Below, piece after piece: positions 48,764 to 58,654 of a stretch of DNA of 64,000 nt (the stretch's first letter is position 1; each line of letters starts with the position of its first letter). This DNA is from Saccharomycopsis phalli (lineage: Eukaryota > Ascomycota > Saccharomycetes > Ascoideales > Saccharomycopsidaceae): contig CP073217.1 of the NCBI GenBank assembly GCA_020342235.1, positions 806,001 to 870,000 on the forward strand, read 5' to 3'. The position numbers and the translations under genes were made by a program. The notes under the pieces were generated by a model that did not search any database, was not told the DNA's origin, and saw nothing but the letters and a program-made list of their open reading frames with translations.

Positions 48764-50182
48764 ATGCCTGACAGGAACCCGACGGCCAAACGAAGCCCCT
48801 CCATCTTGGTCACCGACGTCCGAAACCAGCCGGCCAACCGGTCCACTGCGCCGTTTGCCGGCGCGTCTCGGTCGCGTTCCTCCGAGTTGAAGCACTCCAA
48901 GTTCCACAACATCTCCGTCACCAAGATCCTCGGCAACGCCAGCGAAATCCCCTCGGCATTGGGCAGATCGCCTCGCTTGCCACTCGCCCGTCGCGGATTG
49001 CCTGCTCCGAAACAGCCTCTTCCGTCGCGTACCTCCAAGACCTCCGAGAAATTGGTCTACATCCCCGAGGAGGTGCTGGGCCAGGACCACGAGTTGCGCA
49101 AACTCGCCGACAAGGACTCCTTGCCCAGAGTCACCGCATACTACGTCGCCGACGGCATCAACTTGGACAGCTGTGCCCGCTTTCTCAAGCGCAACCACAA
49201 GGTATGGTGCAAGTTGTACGACGAGGTGGTGTATGCCCCGTACCAGCTCCCGCTCATGGAAGGCGACGGGGGGTTCCGCGTAAAGTCCAACATCTACAAA
49301 AAGGACTCCATTGGACAGAACAAGTTGGAGACCAGCATCCGGCAGTCCGAGGAACGCGACTACCACTTTGAGTACTACTCCGGCCAACACAACCCCAGCC
49401 ATCCGGACTTTGATCCGCACGAGCCCCAGTTCTTCAACTACAAGGAGAGCCCCATGCCGGTGGAGGCCATTGACCACTCAGAGGTGTTTGTCTTCAGCTA
49501 CGGCGTCATTGTCTTTTGGAACTTTTCCAAGTCCCAGGAGGAAAACATCTTGGCTGACATCTCCTTCTACAGCGACATGCTCCTCAGCAAGCTCGGCGAA
49601 CTGGAAATCGAAACTGAGGAGTTCCACGTGCAGTACGACAAGCTGACAAAGTTGCCCCGCATCTTCAACGACTTGATCACCCTCAAATCCCAGGACCATC
49701 TCATCAAAATGACCCTCAGCCACGCAATCGCACAGTCAACAAAGTTGTGCCGCTTCGAGTCCCGCGTCCTCGACGTCCTCAACTCCGTCGCTAGACTCCC
49801 GAAAATCCTCGCCTTGACCGGCCAGTTGGGCATCAATCGCCAGCAGCTTCTCCGCAAATCGGGCAAGCTCTTCAAACTCCGGGTCGACGTCAACTTGTCC
49901 TCCAACGTCCTCGACGTCCCGGAGTTTTTCTGGAGCTTCGAGCCTTCTTTGAACCCTCTCTACTCCGCCGCAAGAGACTATCTAGAGATTGACGAACGTG
50001 TCGAGGTGATTAACGATCGGTGCAAGGTGTTTATGGACTTTATTGACGTGATATCTGACAGCATTGCCGAGTTGAACATGAATAAGATTACCTGGGTGAT
50101 TATCATCATCATTGCCATCAGCTTGGTGGTTTCGTGCTTGGAGATTTTCATACGGTATAAGATGATTCACAAGGGGATGTGA
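48764..50182 (+). CDS. RMD1: RMD1/RMND1-family (DUF155) protein
   Basis: 472 residues. A disordered basic N-terminus (1-110) is followed by the DUF155 domain with the hallmark SEVFVFSYGVIVFWNFSKSQ and the segment EEFHVQYD. Near the C-terminus it has DISDS-like INDRCKVFMDFIDVISDS and a single transmembrane helix (ITWVIIIIIAISLVVSCLEI). Yeast Rmd1 (430) and Rmd8 (662) are needed for sporulation-related growth; the human relative RMND1 is mitochondrial. I name it RMD1-like by size. The ATG at 48764 is the first after the YAR1 divergent spacer; the frame is open upstream on the antisense of YAR1 and that part is not used. Confidence 0.85.
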   Translation: MPDRNPTAKRSPSILVTDVRNQPANRSTAPFAGASRSRSSELKHSKFHNISVTKILGNASEIPSALGRSPRLPLARRGLPAPKQPLPSRTSKTSEKLVYIPEEVLGQDHELRKLADKDSLPRVTAYYVADGINLDSCARFLKRNHKVWCKLYDEVVYAPYQLPLMEGDGGFRVKSNIYKKDSIGQNKLETSIRQSEERDYHFEYYSGQHNPSHPDFDPHEPQFFNYKESPMPVEAIDHSEVFVFSYGVIVFWNFSKSQEENILADISFYSDMLLSKLGELEIETEEFHVQYDKLTKLPRIFNDLITLKSQDHLIKMTLSHAIAQSTKLCRFESRVLDVLNSVARLPKILALTGQLGINRQQLLRKSGKLFKLRVDVNLSSNVLDVPEFFWSFEPSLNPLYSAARDYLEIDERVEVINDRCKVFMDFIDVISDSIAELNMNKITWVIIIIIAISLVVSCLEIFIRYKMIHKGM

Positions 50183-50449
50183 TGTCGGCTGCAGTAGGTG
50201 GTTGGATGGATTGGTATTGATTTGAGATTACTGATGGTCTGGGTAGTCCAAACTCTATCTACAATCATCCTACATTTGCTGGTATTTCCTCATGTTTTTT
50301 TATATTTCCACTCATACGATTTAGCTTACGATAATACATTTCAATTTCCACGTTCATGTCCATTCTACATCATGTCCATTCTACATCATGTCCATTCTAC
50401 ACATGTCCATTCTACACATGTCCATTCTACATTCATATTTCTTTTAACC
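50183..50449. other. Spacer with CATGTCCATTCTACA repeat
   Basis: 50357-50430 has about five units of CATGTCCATTCTACA. No gene seen. Confidence 0.6.
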
Positions 50450-50690
50450 TCTAAAGTTCGAGGCGAAAGCTCGTTATCTTACATAGTTACAAGCTCTAGT
50501 CGAAAGTTTATATCTTTGTCACAGAGTTTTCTTTCAGCAATTACATAGCAGCACCGTCTTTAGCCTAATTAATATGTTTATTTACTTCTTTACTTCTAAC
50601 CGTTCTTAGTCTTGGATGGGAGGTATAAATCTCCTCTGGGAGCCTAGTATAGCATAGCCTTGAATAAATAATATGAATATTATTTCCATT
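50450..50690 (+). mobile_element. Retroposon copy, repeat family B
   Basis: Blocks GTTCGAGGCGAAAGCTCG, AAGCTCTAGTCGAAAGTTTA, CAGAGTTTTCTTTCAGC, ATTACATAGCAGCACCGTC, GGAGCCTAGTATAGC and CCTTGAATAAATAATA match the 11.2 kb copy. About 45 bp of AT-rich sequence is inserted after the middle block. GTTCGAGGC is B-box-like, so family B may be Pol III-derived, but no matching A box is clear. Confidence 0.7.
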
Positions 50691-50855
50691 CTACGTTTCA
50701 ATTTCCGCGTTCATATCCATTCTACATTATATCATTCTACATTCATTTCCATTCTACATTCATTTCCATTCCATTGCCATGCCCATGCCCATGGCTCATG
50801 CATGCGGATGCCGGACGCAAGCCAATTGACAAATTATCTCACTTCCATTCCAACC

Positions 50856-51451
50856 ATGAGAGCTACAATCAGTCTGTTGGCTAAACATGTGCCATTAATG
50901 AAGTTTCCAAACAGAAAGGCGCCAGGTAAGTAGCTGACATTTTTTTTGGTGGATTTTTGGATAGGAAATGGCATGCCTAATTAATGGCGTGGGGTATCTC
51001 AGTCTTTTGATCTGTTTTAATTATATTTATCAACGTCTCTTTTACATACTGTTGCCTTGCTACCTTTTTTTCTTCTTCTCTTTATTCTCCTCTTTATTCT
51101 TTACTTCTTTACTTCACTTCCTACTTCCTTCCTACTTCCTTCCTACTTCCTTCCTACTTCCTTCCTACTTCCTACTTCCTACTTCCTACTTCCTACTTCC
51201 TACTTCCTCACTTCATTCTTTTTCTCCCACCTCTCCTCTCTCCTCCACACCATCCCATCAAACTCACTAACATAGTTCACATTGAGCAAGTGAGCCCCCA
51301 CTTCTTCTCCGGAGGACTCCTTCCAAGCACCATTTCCGGATCAAACGGCGTCGGCTTGAGATCCCAGTTGCCGCTACGATTCAGATACAGACCAATCGAG
51401 GAACCTGAAATCGAGGACATTAATTTCGGCGGCTCCGAAATCATTCAATAG
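50856..51451 (+). CDS. KGD4: Alpha-ketoglutarate dehydrogenase subunit 4 (Kgd4/Ymr31), one intron
   Basis: Two exons, 50856-50925 and 51276-51451, give 81 residues. Exon 1: MRATISLLAKHVPLMKFPNR. Exon 2 ends LPLRFRYRPIEEPEIEDINF then GGSEIIQ, matching the Kgd4 signature LPARFRYKPINEHELESIN with its terminal GG. Kgd4 (MRPS36 in animals) tethers the E3 to the E2 core of mitochondrial 2-oxoglutarate dehydrogenase. The N-terminus is amphipathic and basic, as for a mitochondrial import signal. It is shorter than yeast Kgd4 (123): the middle region is reduced. The intron is long and holds a CT-rich repeat. PRE4 follows after 84 bp. Confidence 0.9.
50926..51275 (+). other. KGD4 intron, 350 nt, with CT-rich minisatellite
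   Basis: Donor GTAAGT, branch CACTAAC (51265-51271) immediately followed by ATAG, so the branch A lies five bases from the intron end. 51105-51215 is a run of CTTCCTACTTCCTTCCTACT-type repeats before the branch site. It is eight times longer than the other two introns here. Confidence 0.9.
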
Positions 51452-51479
51452 TTGAATATACACACCTACCTACCTGTAG

Positions 51480-51499
51480 TCACGTGACCGTTTGCCACT
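51480..51499 (-). promoter_or_regulatory. PACE-like site and CACGTGA box upstream of PRE4
   Basis: On the minus strand AGTGGCAAA (51491-51499) resembles the Rpn4 proteasome element. It overlaps the alternative upstream ATG at 51500. TCACGTGAC (51480-51488), a Cbf1-type palindrome, is next to it. Both lie 40-55 bp before the preferred PRE4 start. Confidence 0.55.
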
Positions 51500-51535
51500 A
51501 TGAAAATCGACACTGGTTGTCTAGAGTTGTACAAG

Positions 51536-52333
51536 ATGGATCACGATCCTTTTAAATGGGGGAGACCAGACGACGCCACGTACGGAAAGTACAGTTACGA
51601 GATTGCCAATGCCACCAAGAGTGAGTTTCCCACGATGAATACGCAGCAGCCAATCATCACCGGAACTTCGGTGGTAGCCCTCAAGTACAACAACGGGATT
51701 ATCATTGCCGCGGACCATTTGGGTTCCTACGGCTCGTTGGCGCGGTTCACAAACATCGAGCGGTTGATTCAAGTGGGAAAAGATACCGTTGTCGGCATCT
51801 CAGGAGACGTCTCTGACTTGCAACAGATTGAGCGTACGTTGGACGAATTGGAGATTGAAAACAGCTATGACGACGTGGACTATCCATTCAAGGCGGACCA
51901 TGTGCACGAGTACTTGACCCGGTTGATGTACCACCGAAGAAGCCAGATTGACCCGTTGTGGAACGCCACCATTGTTGGCGGATTCGACAGCAAGAACCAG
52001 CCATTTTTGGCGTACACCGACTTGTTGGGAATCCAGTACTCGTCGCCGTCGATTGCCACTGGATTTGGTGCGCATTTGGCCATTCCTTTGTTGCGAAAAG
52101 TGGTGGACAGCGAGGAAGACGTGAAGAAGGTTACCAAAGAACAGGCACGTGCTGCGGTGCTCGAGTCGATGAAGGTGTTGTTTTATCGGGATGCGCGGTC
52201 GATGAATGAGTTTAGTTTGGTGACCATTGACCGGGAGGAGGGATACACTTTGGAGAAGAGCTTGAAGGTGGAGGATATGAGCTGGAAGTTTGCCGAGACG
52301 ATCAAGGGGTACGGGAACCTCCAGAAGATTTAA
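51536..52333 (+). CDS. PRE4: 20S proteasome subunit beta-7 (Pre4)
   Basis: 265 residues (yeast Pre4: 266). The start MDHDPFKWGRPDDATYG aligns with yeast MNHDPFSWGRPADSTYG, so I prefer the ATG at 51536 to the in-frame one at 51500. Core: TQQPIITGTSVVALKYNNGI, IIAADHLGSYGSLARF, VVGISGDVSDLQQIER and GIQYSSPSIATGFGAHLA. Pre4 is a non-catalytic beta subunit whose C-terminal tail stabilises the half-proteasome and the neighbouring beta-1 site. The end KGYGNLQKI is conserved (yeast KGYGTQKI). Confidence 0.96.
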   Translation: MDHDPFKWGRPDDATYGKYSYEIANATKSEFPTMNTQQPIITGTSVVALKYNNGIIIAADHLGSYGSLARFTNIERLIQVGKDTVVGISGDVSDLQQIERTLDELEIENSYDDVDYPFKADHVHEYLTRLMYHRRSQIDPLWNATIVGGFDSKNQPFLAYTDLLGIQYSSPSIATGFGAHLAIPLLRKVVDSEEDVKKVTKEQARAAVLESMKVLFYRDARSMNEFSLVTIDREEGYTLEKSLKVEDMSWKFAETIKGYGNLQKI

Positions 52334-53580
52334 GTAGGATGCCAATGTATGCTAAATGGAGATGTAGAAAGAGGGGGGTATGCAGTGTGGGTGATGGAGG
52401 ATGGTAAAGACGGTAAGTTGTGTTGATATGGAGTAGATATGTATAGTGTGCGACTATTCAATCATTCAATTTTAAAGGAACAACGAAGTATATAGGGTTT
52501 ATAATAAGAGCTTCATAGACATTCACTATCCCTATATTAATAAACTCTGACAAACAACTGATGGAGGATAGTAAAGATGGCAAGTTGTGTTTATTGAAGT
52601 AGGACAGTAAGATGGATGTTGTGTTAAAGTAGATCCGTATAGTGTACGAGTGATGTAAGACAGTAAGATGGATGTTGTGTTAAAGTAGATCCGTATAACA
52701 AATGATAGGAATGTGAAAAAGATGGATAAAATTTTAGACAAATACGATAAAAGTACAACAGTCCAGTTACAAGTATGAGCAATGTGGAAAAGTTGGACGA
52801 GGCATGTTTGACGGAGGTGCGATGGAGATGAAACTAGAGTTTACATGTACGACAGAGTACACTGTACAAGGCATGATAATACCAGGTACGTTGAGAAAGG
52901 CTACCTAGCAAGAGTGAAATTTTGCAGAGTGAAATTCCCAGAAGCATGGGGACAGTTGGTGATAGTGGCAGTAATAGACAGGAGACGACAGAGGTGTGTG
53001 AATGAGGAAATAGCGATAATCAGCCGGAGACAATAGGCGAGAGTGGAAACAATTTGTGGCGAATGAATACATAAACAAGATGAATAGAGTTGTGAGACAA
53101 TGGACATGAGTAGAGACAATAGGCACGAGTAGAGACAATAGGCACGAGTATAAACGAGCGGTGGAGGAAGCAGTTTGTGAATACTGAGGATAGCCGGAAC
53201 AATAGAGAGCAACAACCGGTGGAAAACAATGGAAGCAACAGCAACAGCCACGACAATTGAAGCAAAAGCCAAAAACAATAGGAGCAAAAGCCAAAACAAT
53301 TGAAGTAAAAGCCAAAAACAATAGGAGCAAAGGCCAAAACAATAGGAGCAAAAGCCAAAACAATAGGAACAAAAGCCCAAAATTATGGGAGCAATTGCAA
53401 GAGCCAAGAGTGACGGGTGGGAGAAATGGCAAGCCGAGAGCACTGGCTGGTACCAGGGGATTAGTAATGACAGAGTCGATGCGTCAGTGTCTAGGATAAG
53501 ATTATGAAACTGGCAGTTTGAGTGAGTACGGCGAGGCAATAATCTAGTATAGCATGGAAAATTAGCTACAGGAGAATGCA
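52334..53580. repeat. Repeat-rich intergenic region after PRE4
   Basis: 52600-52695 has two copies of a 48-bp unit containing GACAGTAAGATGGATGTTGT. 53095-53150 has three units of GTAGAGACAATAGGCACGA. 53240-53395 has eight units of GGAGCAAAAGCCAAAACAAT. Minus-strand frames of up to 226 codons through this stretch are translated repeat (FCSYCFG type), with no family feature. Confidence 0.8.
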
Positions 53581-53589
53581 TGTTCTATT

Positions 53590-54050
53590 GTAGTGGTTTG
53601 TCGACATGTACTAAATTAGGCTCGGTCCGAGGACGAGAGTAGGATGGAGCGGCACGGGAAAGCGAGTGGCCGGAGCAACCTCCAGGAACCGGAGGCCACG
53701 GGAAGACGAGCTGAGACAGCCGAGGGGTTCCAGAAGCTGGAATGGAGTGAAAATTGTGAGTGCTGCAGGTCCAATAGCTCGGGCCACGACTCAGAGACAA
53801 CTACCTGCATACGGCGGACGAATATGGAGGTCCTAGTTCCAGAAAGACAGGTGGGGTGCGACACCGGGATGCATTCAGAGGACCAGGGTAGCTGGCCTGA
53901 TTGGTATCTGGGTCGCACCATTTTGGTGCAGTTACATTGTCGATCGTTACACTTTCCCAATCCAACTTAGCGAATCTCAGCTTGCTCGACTTCCCTTGCA
54001 CCACTGACATTTCCTGGATCGTGAATCCTCCTATGAGCTGCAACAACACT
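53590..54050. other. GC-rich unexplained segment upstream of PDE1
   Basis: Clearly more GC-rich than any other intergenic stretch here and free of repeats. It contains a hairpin GTGGCC...GGCCAC at 53666-53699 with smaller nested complements. All long frames here overlap each other and show no known family. It could be a structured non-coding RNA, a fast-evolving short gene, or a long 5' leader of PDE1. I tested by eye for U1, U2, U3, U4, U5, U6, RNase P and SRP signatures and saw none. Confidence 0.35.
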
Positions 54051-54055
54051 TCGCA

Positions 54056-55243
54056 ATGAGCAATGGCTCCTTTTACGCCCACCCCAGCACTTTGCCCGGC
54101 CCTGGGTTCGACGTCACCGTGCTTGGCTCCTCTGGTGGCCCGCTTGACGGCAGAACATGTTCCTACTTGATCAAGACCGCAGACACGTCCTATCTGGACA
54201 TTATTGCCCGAAACCTTGTCGGGGCCGTCGTCTGTGTCGACGCAGGATGCGGTCTCTCGGCCATCAACGACATCATTCTCCAGGAAAACACCCACCTCTA
54301 CACGAAAAAGTACCGCAGGCTCTTCTCCCGCTCCGACATCGACACCATGGCCTCTTGCTACACCAGGCCCTTGCTCTCCTACTCAGACTCCCTCGCGTTC
54401 CGCGACTACACCGCGTGCCCAGTCAAGCTTCTCGGCTTGAACTGCGACAAACTCAGCCGCTCTCCGCTCCAGCTCGCAACCAGCCTCTTGCTGAACGTCG
54501 CAGACTACTTTGTCACCCATCCGCACCTCGATCACGTCGCAGGTCTCGTGGTCAATTCCGCGGGGTTCTCCCACCCGAAGAACGTGTTAGGCCTGCGTTT
54601 CACCATCGAGGCCCTCAAGAAACACGTATTCAACGGTATCATCTGGCCGAACCTCCACTGCCAGTCCAACGGCGGCGCAATCAACCTCCTCGAGCTCCTG
54701 CCGGACTCGCCCTGCGTCACAAACCGCTACTTCCACGTGAAATCCTTCCAAGTCAACCACGGAATCATCTCTGACGGGCTTCATTTGCAGGATACTGGCC
54801 TGCTCTACCATTCCAGCACTTTCCTCATCAAGTCGGTGCAGCACCACAACTTTCTTCTCATATTCGGCGACTTGGAGACCTCCAGCACCAACAACTTGGT
54901 CTGGGACTCAGTTGCTCGTCTCGTGCCGGCTCGTAGATTATCAGGAATAATCATCGAGTGTTCTACCGAGGACCTTCCAGACGACACTCCGCTTTTCGGC
55001 CACTTGACTCCCACTCATCTTTTTAACGAGCTCCTCTACTTGGCCAAAAGGGTCCGTGGCATTTCCCAGTGCGACCCGCCTTTGGCTGGACTCAAGGTTA
55101 TCATTTCGCATGTCAAGGAGAAGCAGGACTCGTCAAATGACCCTCGGAGAGTCATTCTTGGACAGTTGAACCGGTTGAATCGCACCCACAAGTTGGGATG
55201 CACGTTTACCGTGGCTTTGCCGGGAGTGACTTATAGTCTATGA
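54056..55243 (+). CDS. PDE1: Low-affinity cAMP phosphodiesterase (class II) Pde1
   Basis: 395 residues, class II cyclic-nucleotide phosphodiesterase with a metallo-beta-lactamase-like fold. The zinc motif is THPHLDHVAGLVVNSAG (H-x-H-x-D-H, near 160). N-terminal FDVTVLGSSGGPLDGRTCSY and the later LLIFGDLETSS and IIIECSTED are family-typical. Pde1 hydrolyses cAMP made after glucose signalling and so damps PKA. Yeast Pde1 has 369 residues. The ATG at 54056 sits right before the first strand. Confidence 0.93.
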   Translation: MSNGSFYAHPSTLPGPGFDVTVLGSSGGPLDGRTCSYLIKTADTSYLDIIARNLVGAVVCVDAGCGLSAINDIILQENTHLYTKKYRRLFSRSDIDTMASCYTRPLLSYSDSLAFRDYTACPVKLLGLNCDKLSRSPLQLATSLLLNVADYFVTHPHLDHVAGLVVNSAGFSHPKNVLGLRFTIEALKKHVFNGIIWPNLHCQSNGGAINLLELLPDSPCVTNRYFHVKSFQVNHGIISDGLHLQDTGLLYHSSTFLIKSVQHHNFLLIFGDLETSSTNNLVWDSVARLVPARRLSGIIIECSTEDLPDDTPLFGHLTPTHLFNELLYLAKRVRGISQCDPPLAGLKVIISHVKEKQDSSNDPRRVILGQLNRLNRTHKLGCTFTVALPGVTYSL

Positions 55244-56805
55244 GTATGGATGGTGAGATGGGAAAGGTGGGCGAGATGGGCAATGTGAAGATAAGATGGA
55301 CAAGATGAAGTCAATATGAAGTCAAGATAACGAGGATAAGATAACGAGGATAAGATAATGAAGATAAGATAATGAAGACAAGATAATAAAGACAAGATAA
55401 TAAAGATAAGATAATAAAGACAAGATAATAAAGATAAGATAATAAAGCCAAGACAAGACAAGATAATAAAGACACGATAATAAGACAAGATTCGTATAAA
55501 AGTCAAGATGCAGATAATGAAAAACTTGGTGCAATAATAAAATAACCAGTTCAAGATTTCAACTATCCAAATCAAGTCACCAAGGACTGACACTAGCCAT
55601 TCAAGATACTCAGCTTGTATACTGTATGCTGGAATCAAGTACAACCGACCACTACTTATATTGAGGTATGCTGGAATTTCATACTACGATATTCTCACTG
55701 GTTCACGCACAATACAATGCTGGAATGCTTACAGTCTGAAATAAACAAACCCATCTATTCGATGGAAATTACAACTTAATCGCACCACATTGCGAACCAA
55801 GAACTGCCTCCACGCCAGTCAAGCAAAATGCTTACAATTCAATTCTTTTGTACTAGTTAAAATCCAAAGCTTCTCCGCTTACCATTGAACAGGATCCAGG
55901 TACTTTAATAGGATTAAAGTCGGCAAAATGTTTCATGACCAGAGGTATAGAAAATCCAGGGATGTATCCAATACATTAGAATTGATGAAATTTTCATTTA
56001 GCAATGGATATCAATCCATTAGAGTTGATGAAATTCTCATTTAACAATGGATATCAACCCATTAGAGTTGATGAAATTTTCGTTCAACAATGGATATCAA
56101 TCCATTGGAGTTGATGAAATTTTCATTTAGTTTCATGAAAATACAAATTGTTGATGTCATGCGTCACAGAAACATTCACTATGTAATATTTGGATATCTG
56201 CAGTGGCAACTGCTCTATTTAGAAATACATCTGTAAAGATATTTGATGCTGAGATTCTGAATCCGATGCCGAGCTGCTGAATACCGTGCTACGTAATTGC
56301 TGCATACCATGCTACGCAAATGCTGCATATCATGCTAAGCAAATGCTGAATACCGTGCTAAGCAAGTAGAGAAACATGCTAACAAATACGGGATACCCTG
56401 CCAATGGCCAAGCTATTGTGTATTGAAGCAAGGGTATTATGTGGGACGAATGGTTATAACTGGGTAGAAGATATTGTTATGAGTTGTACATCCAATGGAT
56501 CAATCTATTACGTTGAAATCCAATGGACCAATCTATTACGTTGAAATCCAATGGACCAATCTATTACGTTTAAATCCAATGAACCAATCTACTACGTTCA
56601 CATCCAATGAACCAATCTACTACGTTCACATCCAATGAACCAATCTATTACATTCTACGTCCGATGTCGGCACCCATGTTACATGCATAATCTGGTTGAT
56701 ATTTAGTATAAACAGTTGCTCAACTAGCTTGTAGTTATTACCCATACACAACTCTCAGATTGTCACTAGCAAATACAACTCCCAGATTGTCACTAGCAGC
56801 CCAGC
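55244..56805. repeat. 1.56-kb convergent spacer filled with minisatellites
   Basis: 55310-55490: units of AGATAATAAAGACA. 55965-56140: three to four 45-bp units containing TTGATGAAATTTTCATTTAG and AATGGATATCAATCCATTAG. 56270-56375: CGTGCTAAGCAAATGCTGAA type units. 56485-56660: six 28-bp units containing AATCCAATGGACCAATCTAT. No gene recognised. Confidence 0.85.
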
Positions 56806-58353
56806 CTAGATAATACTATAGTTCTCGCTGGTGACATTGGTCACGAAATCATACGGCAAGGACTCCTCCTCGTTGTCGACACTCAACACATCTTGCACCT
56901 CGACATTTGCAAAATTCACACGGTTGCCCTGGATGACAAAGTTTATGTACATTGGGAACAAGTAGTCCTCATCGCTGGTCTCGACGGAAAACTCAATCGA
57001 CCCGCTTGGATCCTCGTAGCTGAGCTCCTTAATGACAAACTGCAACGAGTCCTCACGATGATGGAACTCCACTCCATCTCGCTCGGATTTGAGGTACGCC
57101 GGAGCCCCGACGTCTGGAACAAGAATCTCAACGTCCTTCAACACGACCTGCTCGTCAATGAGCTTTTCCTGCAACTCGTACTCCACGGTGAAGTTGAGTG
57201 CAGACTCGGTTTGGGTCGGCCAGATGGAAAACACAATCGGCAAGTACAGGGTGTCGTCGCCCTTCCCCACGGCACGCCATCTCAAGACGCCCAACGACTG
57301 GTCGTTGGACGGGAACGGCTTCGACGCGTCCTTCAATGTGATCACGTGGTTGTGGAACTGGGTCTTGTCCACGTTTGGGTGGGTCTTGAACAGAACCCCG
57401 CCTTTCTTGTCAAGCGCACTGAGAATCAACTTGCAGTGCGCCAAGTTTGGGTCGTTGATCCGCAACTGCAAGTCGCCCTTGACCTCCGACGACTTCACCA
57501 GACCGTCCCGCATAAACTCCGCCGAGATTTTCTCATTCACACTCACCAAAATCCCATTGTTGGCCACCTCTGGAACCTCTGGCACCACCGGCTTGCTATA
57601 GCTCTGTGGACGCTCCTGCTTCAACAATGGAGTGAAATCAGAGTTCCCAGCGGCTTTCTTCTTCTTGCCCAATTGCAATCCACGGCCAACCGCCCCTGTC
57701 TTGTAGTTTGCGGCCTTCGAATACGCAGTAGTAGGATCGTCCTCCTCTTCAGCAAAGGTGGGGGTCGAGTAGCTAGGCTGGGCTGCAAATCCAGGATTGC
57801 CCATCGACCCTGCGGCCTTACGCGCCAACTCCTTGCGCTGGATCTCCTTTGCCTTTCGCTTGCGCTCCTCAGTCGCCTCCAACTCCTTGTTCTTGTCAAT
57901 TGTCTCCTGGATCTTCTCCTCGTACGAGTTCATCTCCAAGAACGTGTTGATCTGGCCAATCGTCAAGTTCTCTTTGTACCCCTCGGTGATGATCTCGTCA
58001 AACGCATTCAAAATCTCAAAGCTATTGAGAAAAATATCGTTCACCGTGGCAGAGCTGCTCGACGTCCGCAACAACGACGAAATCGTCTTTGCAAACAACT
58101 GCAACGTGTCAATGTCCTGGATAATATTAGAGTTCAAGTTCGTGATCACAAGCAAAATAAAACTCTCCACCGGCTGGTAAATGTACCGTATCAAATCGCT
58201 CTCAATCGTAGTGTGCTGCGAGTTGTTCTCCAACAACAACCCACTGAAGTTCGTCAAGTACGCCGTGACCGAGTCCTTCGACATCTCCTTGAATTGCCGC
58301 GCAAGCAACGGCTTACCAGTATTTGAGCAGATTGCCGCTGATAACACAACCAT
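56806..58353 (-). CDS. RET2: Coatomer delta subunit Ret2
   Basis: 515 residues (yeast 546). The N-terminal longin-like sigma domain starts MVVLSAAICSNTGKPLLARQ, matching yeast MVVLAASITTRQGKA. A linker with a charged coiled coil (ELEATEERKRKAKEIQRKEL near 150-180) leads to a C-terminal mu-homology domain (about 260-515) with LQLRINDPNLAHCKLILSAL and VLRWRAVGKGDDTLYLPIVF. Delta-COP is part of the COPI coat for Golgi-to-ER transport and binds WxW/Dsl1 motifs. The frame is open eight codons upstream to a TTG; the ATG at 58353 fits the family. A TCACGTGA box lies 49 bp before it. Confidence 0.95.
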   Translation of the reverse strand: MVVLSAAICSNTGKPLLARQFKEMSKDSVTAYLTNFSGLLLENNSQHTTIESDLIRYIYQPVESFILLVITNLNSNIIQDIDTLQLFAKTISSLLRTSSSSATVNDIFLNSFEILNAFDEIITEGYKENLTIGQINTFLEMNSYEEKIQETIDKNKELEATEERKRKAKEIQRKELARKAAGSMGNPGFAAQPSYSTPTFAEEEDDPTTAYSKAANYKTGAVGRGLQLGKKKKAAGNSDFTPLLKQERPQSYSKPVVPEVPEVANNGILVSVNEKISAEFMRDGLVKSSEVKGDLQLRINDPNLAHCKLILSALDKKGGVLFKTHPNVDKTQFHNHVITLKDASKPFPSNDQSLGVLRWRAVGKGDDTLYLPIVFSIWPTQTESALNFTVEYELQEKLIDEQVVLKDVEILVPDVGAPAYLKSERDGVEFHHREDSLQFVIKELSYEDPSGSIEFSVETSDEDYLFPMYINFVIQGNRVNFANVEVQDVLSVDNEEESLPYDFVTNVTSENYSII

Positions 58354-58401
58354 GTTTCTCGAGTTGTTTTTTGACAAGTTTCAAGAATTCAATTCGATCG
58401 G

Positions 58402-58409
58402 TCACGTGA
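58402..58409. promoter_or_regulatory. TCACGTGA palindrome upstream of RET2
   Basis: Perfect eight-base palindrome of the Cbf1/bHLH type, 49 bp before the RET2 start. The same core occurs upstream of PRE4 and YAK1. Confidence 0.45.
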
Positions 58410-58563
58410 TAACCCGCTGGGCGTCGCTATAGGTTTTCCAACTTTATTTAACAATTGCCATCATATTATTGCAGACTGTATTTTTATTCAACTAGACTCC
58501 ATCATAACTTAATTGGGTTATTCAACACCCTGGTGCCACAACCGAGCAAAAAAGAAAAGGAAA

Positions 58564-58647
58564 TGACATGGACAGGAATTGAACCTGCAACCCTTCGATT
58601 ACACTGGGTTACTGGAGTCGAAAGCTCTACCATTGAGCCACCACATC
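58564..58647 (-). tRNA. tRNA-Trp (CCA) with short intron
   Basis: The 84-nt gene begins GATGTGGTGGCTCAATGGTA and ends GTTCAATTCCTGTCCATGTCA minus CCA, pairing GATGTGG with CCATGTC. The anticodon arm TTCGACTCCAG...ATCGAA gives anticodon CCA and an intron of about 12 nt at the usual place after position 37. The body is close to S. cerevisiae tRNA-Trp, which has a longer intron. T-runs follow on the minus strand (58551-58556). Confidence 0.95.
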
Positions 58648-58654
58648 ATCCTTA

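Noticed and set aside
52901-53581. 226-codon minus-strand frame with repeated FCSYCFG
   Set aside because: It is a translated 20-bp minisatellite plus flanks, with no start context or family feature.
56893-58326. 477-codon plus-strand frame
   Set aside because: Antisense shadow of RET2; Arg/Leu/Val-rich translation without family features.
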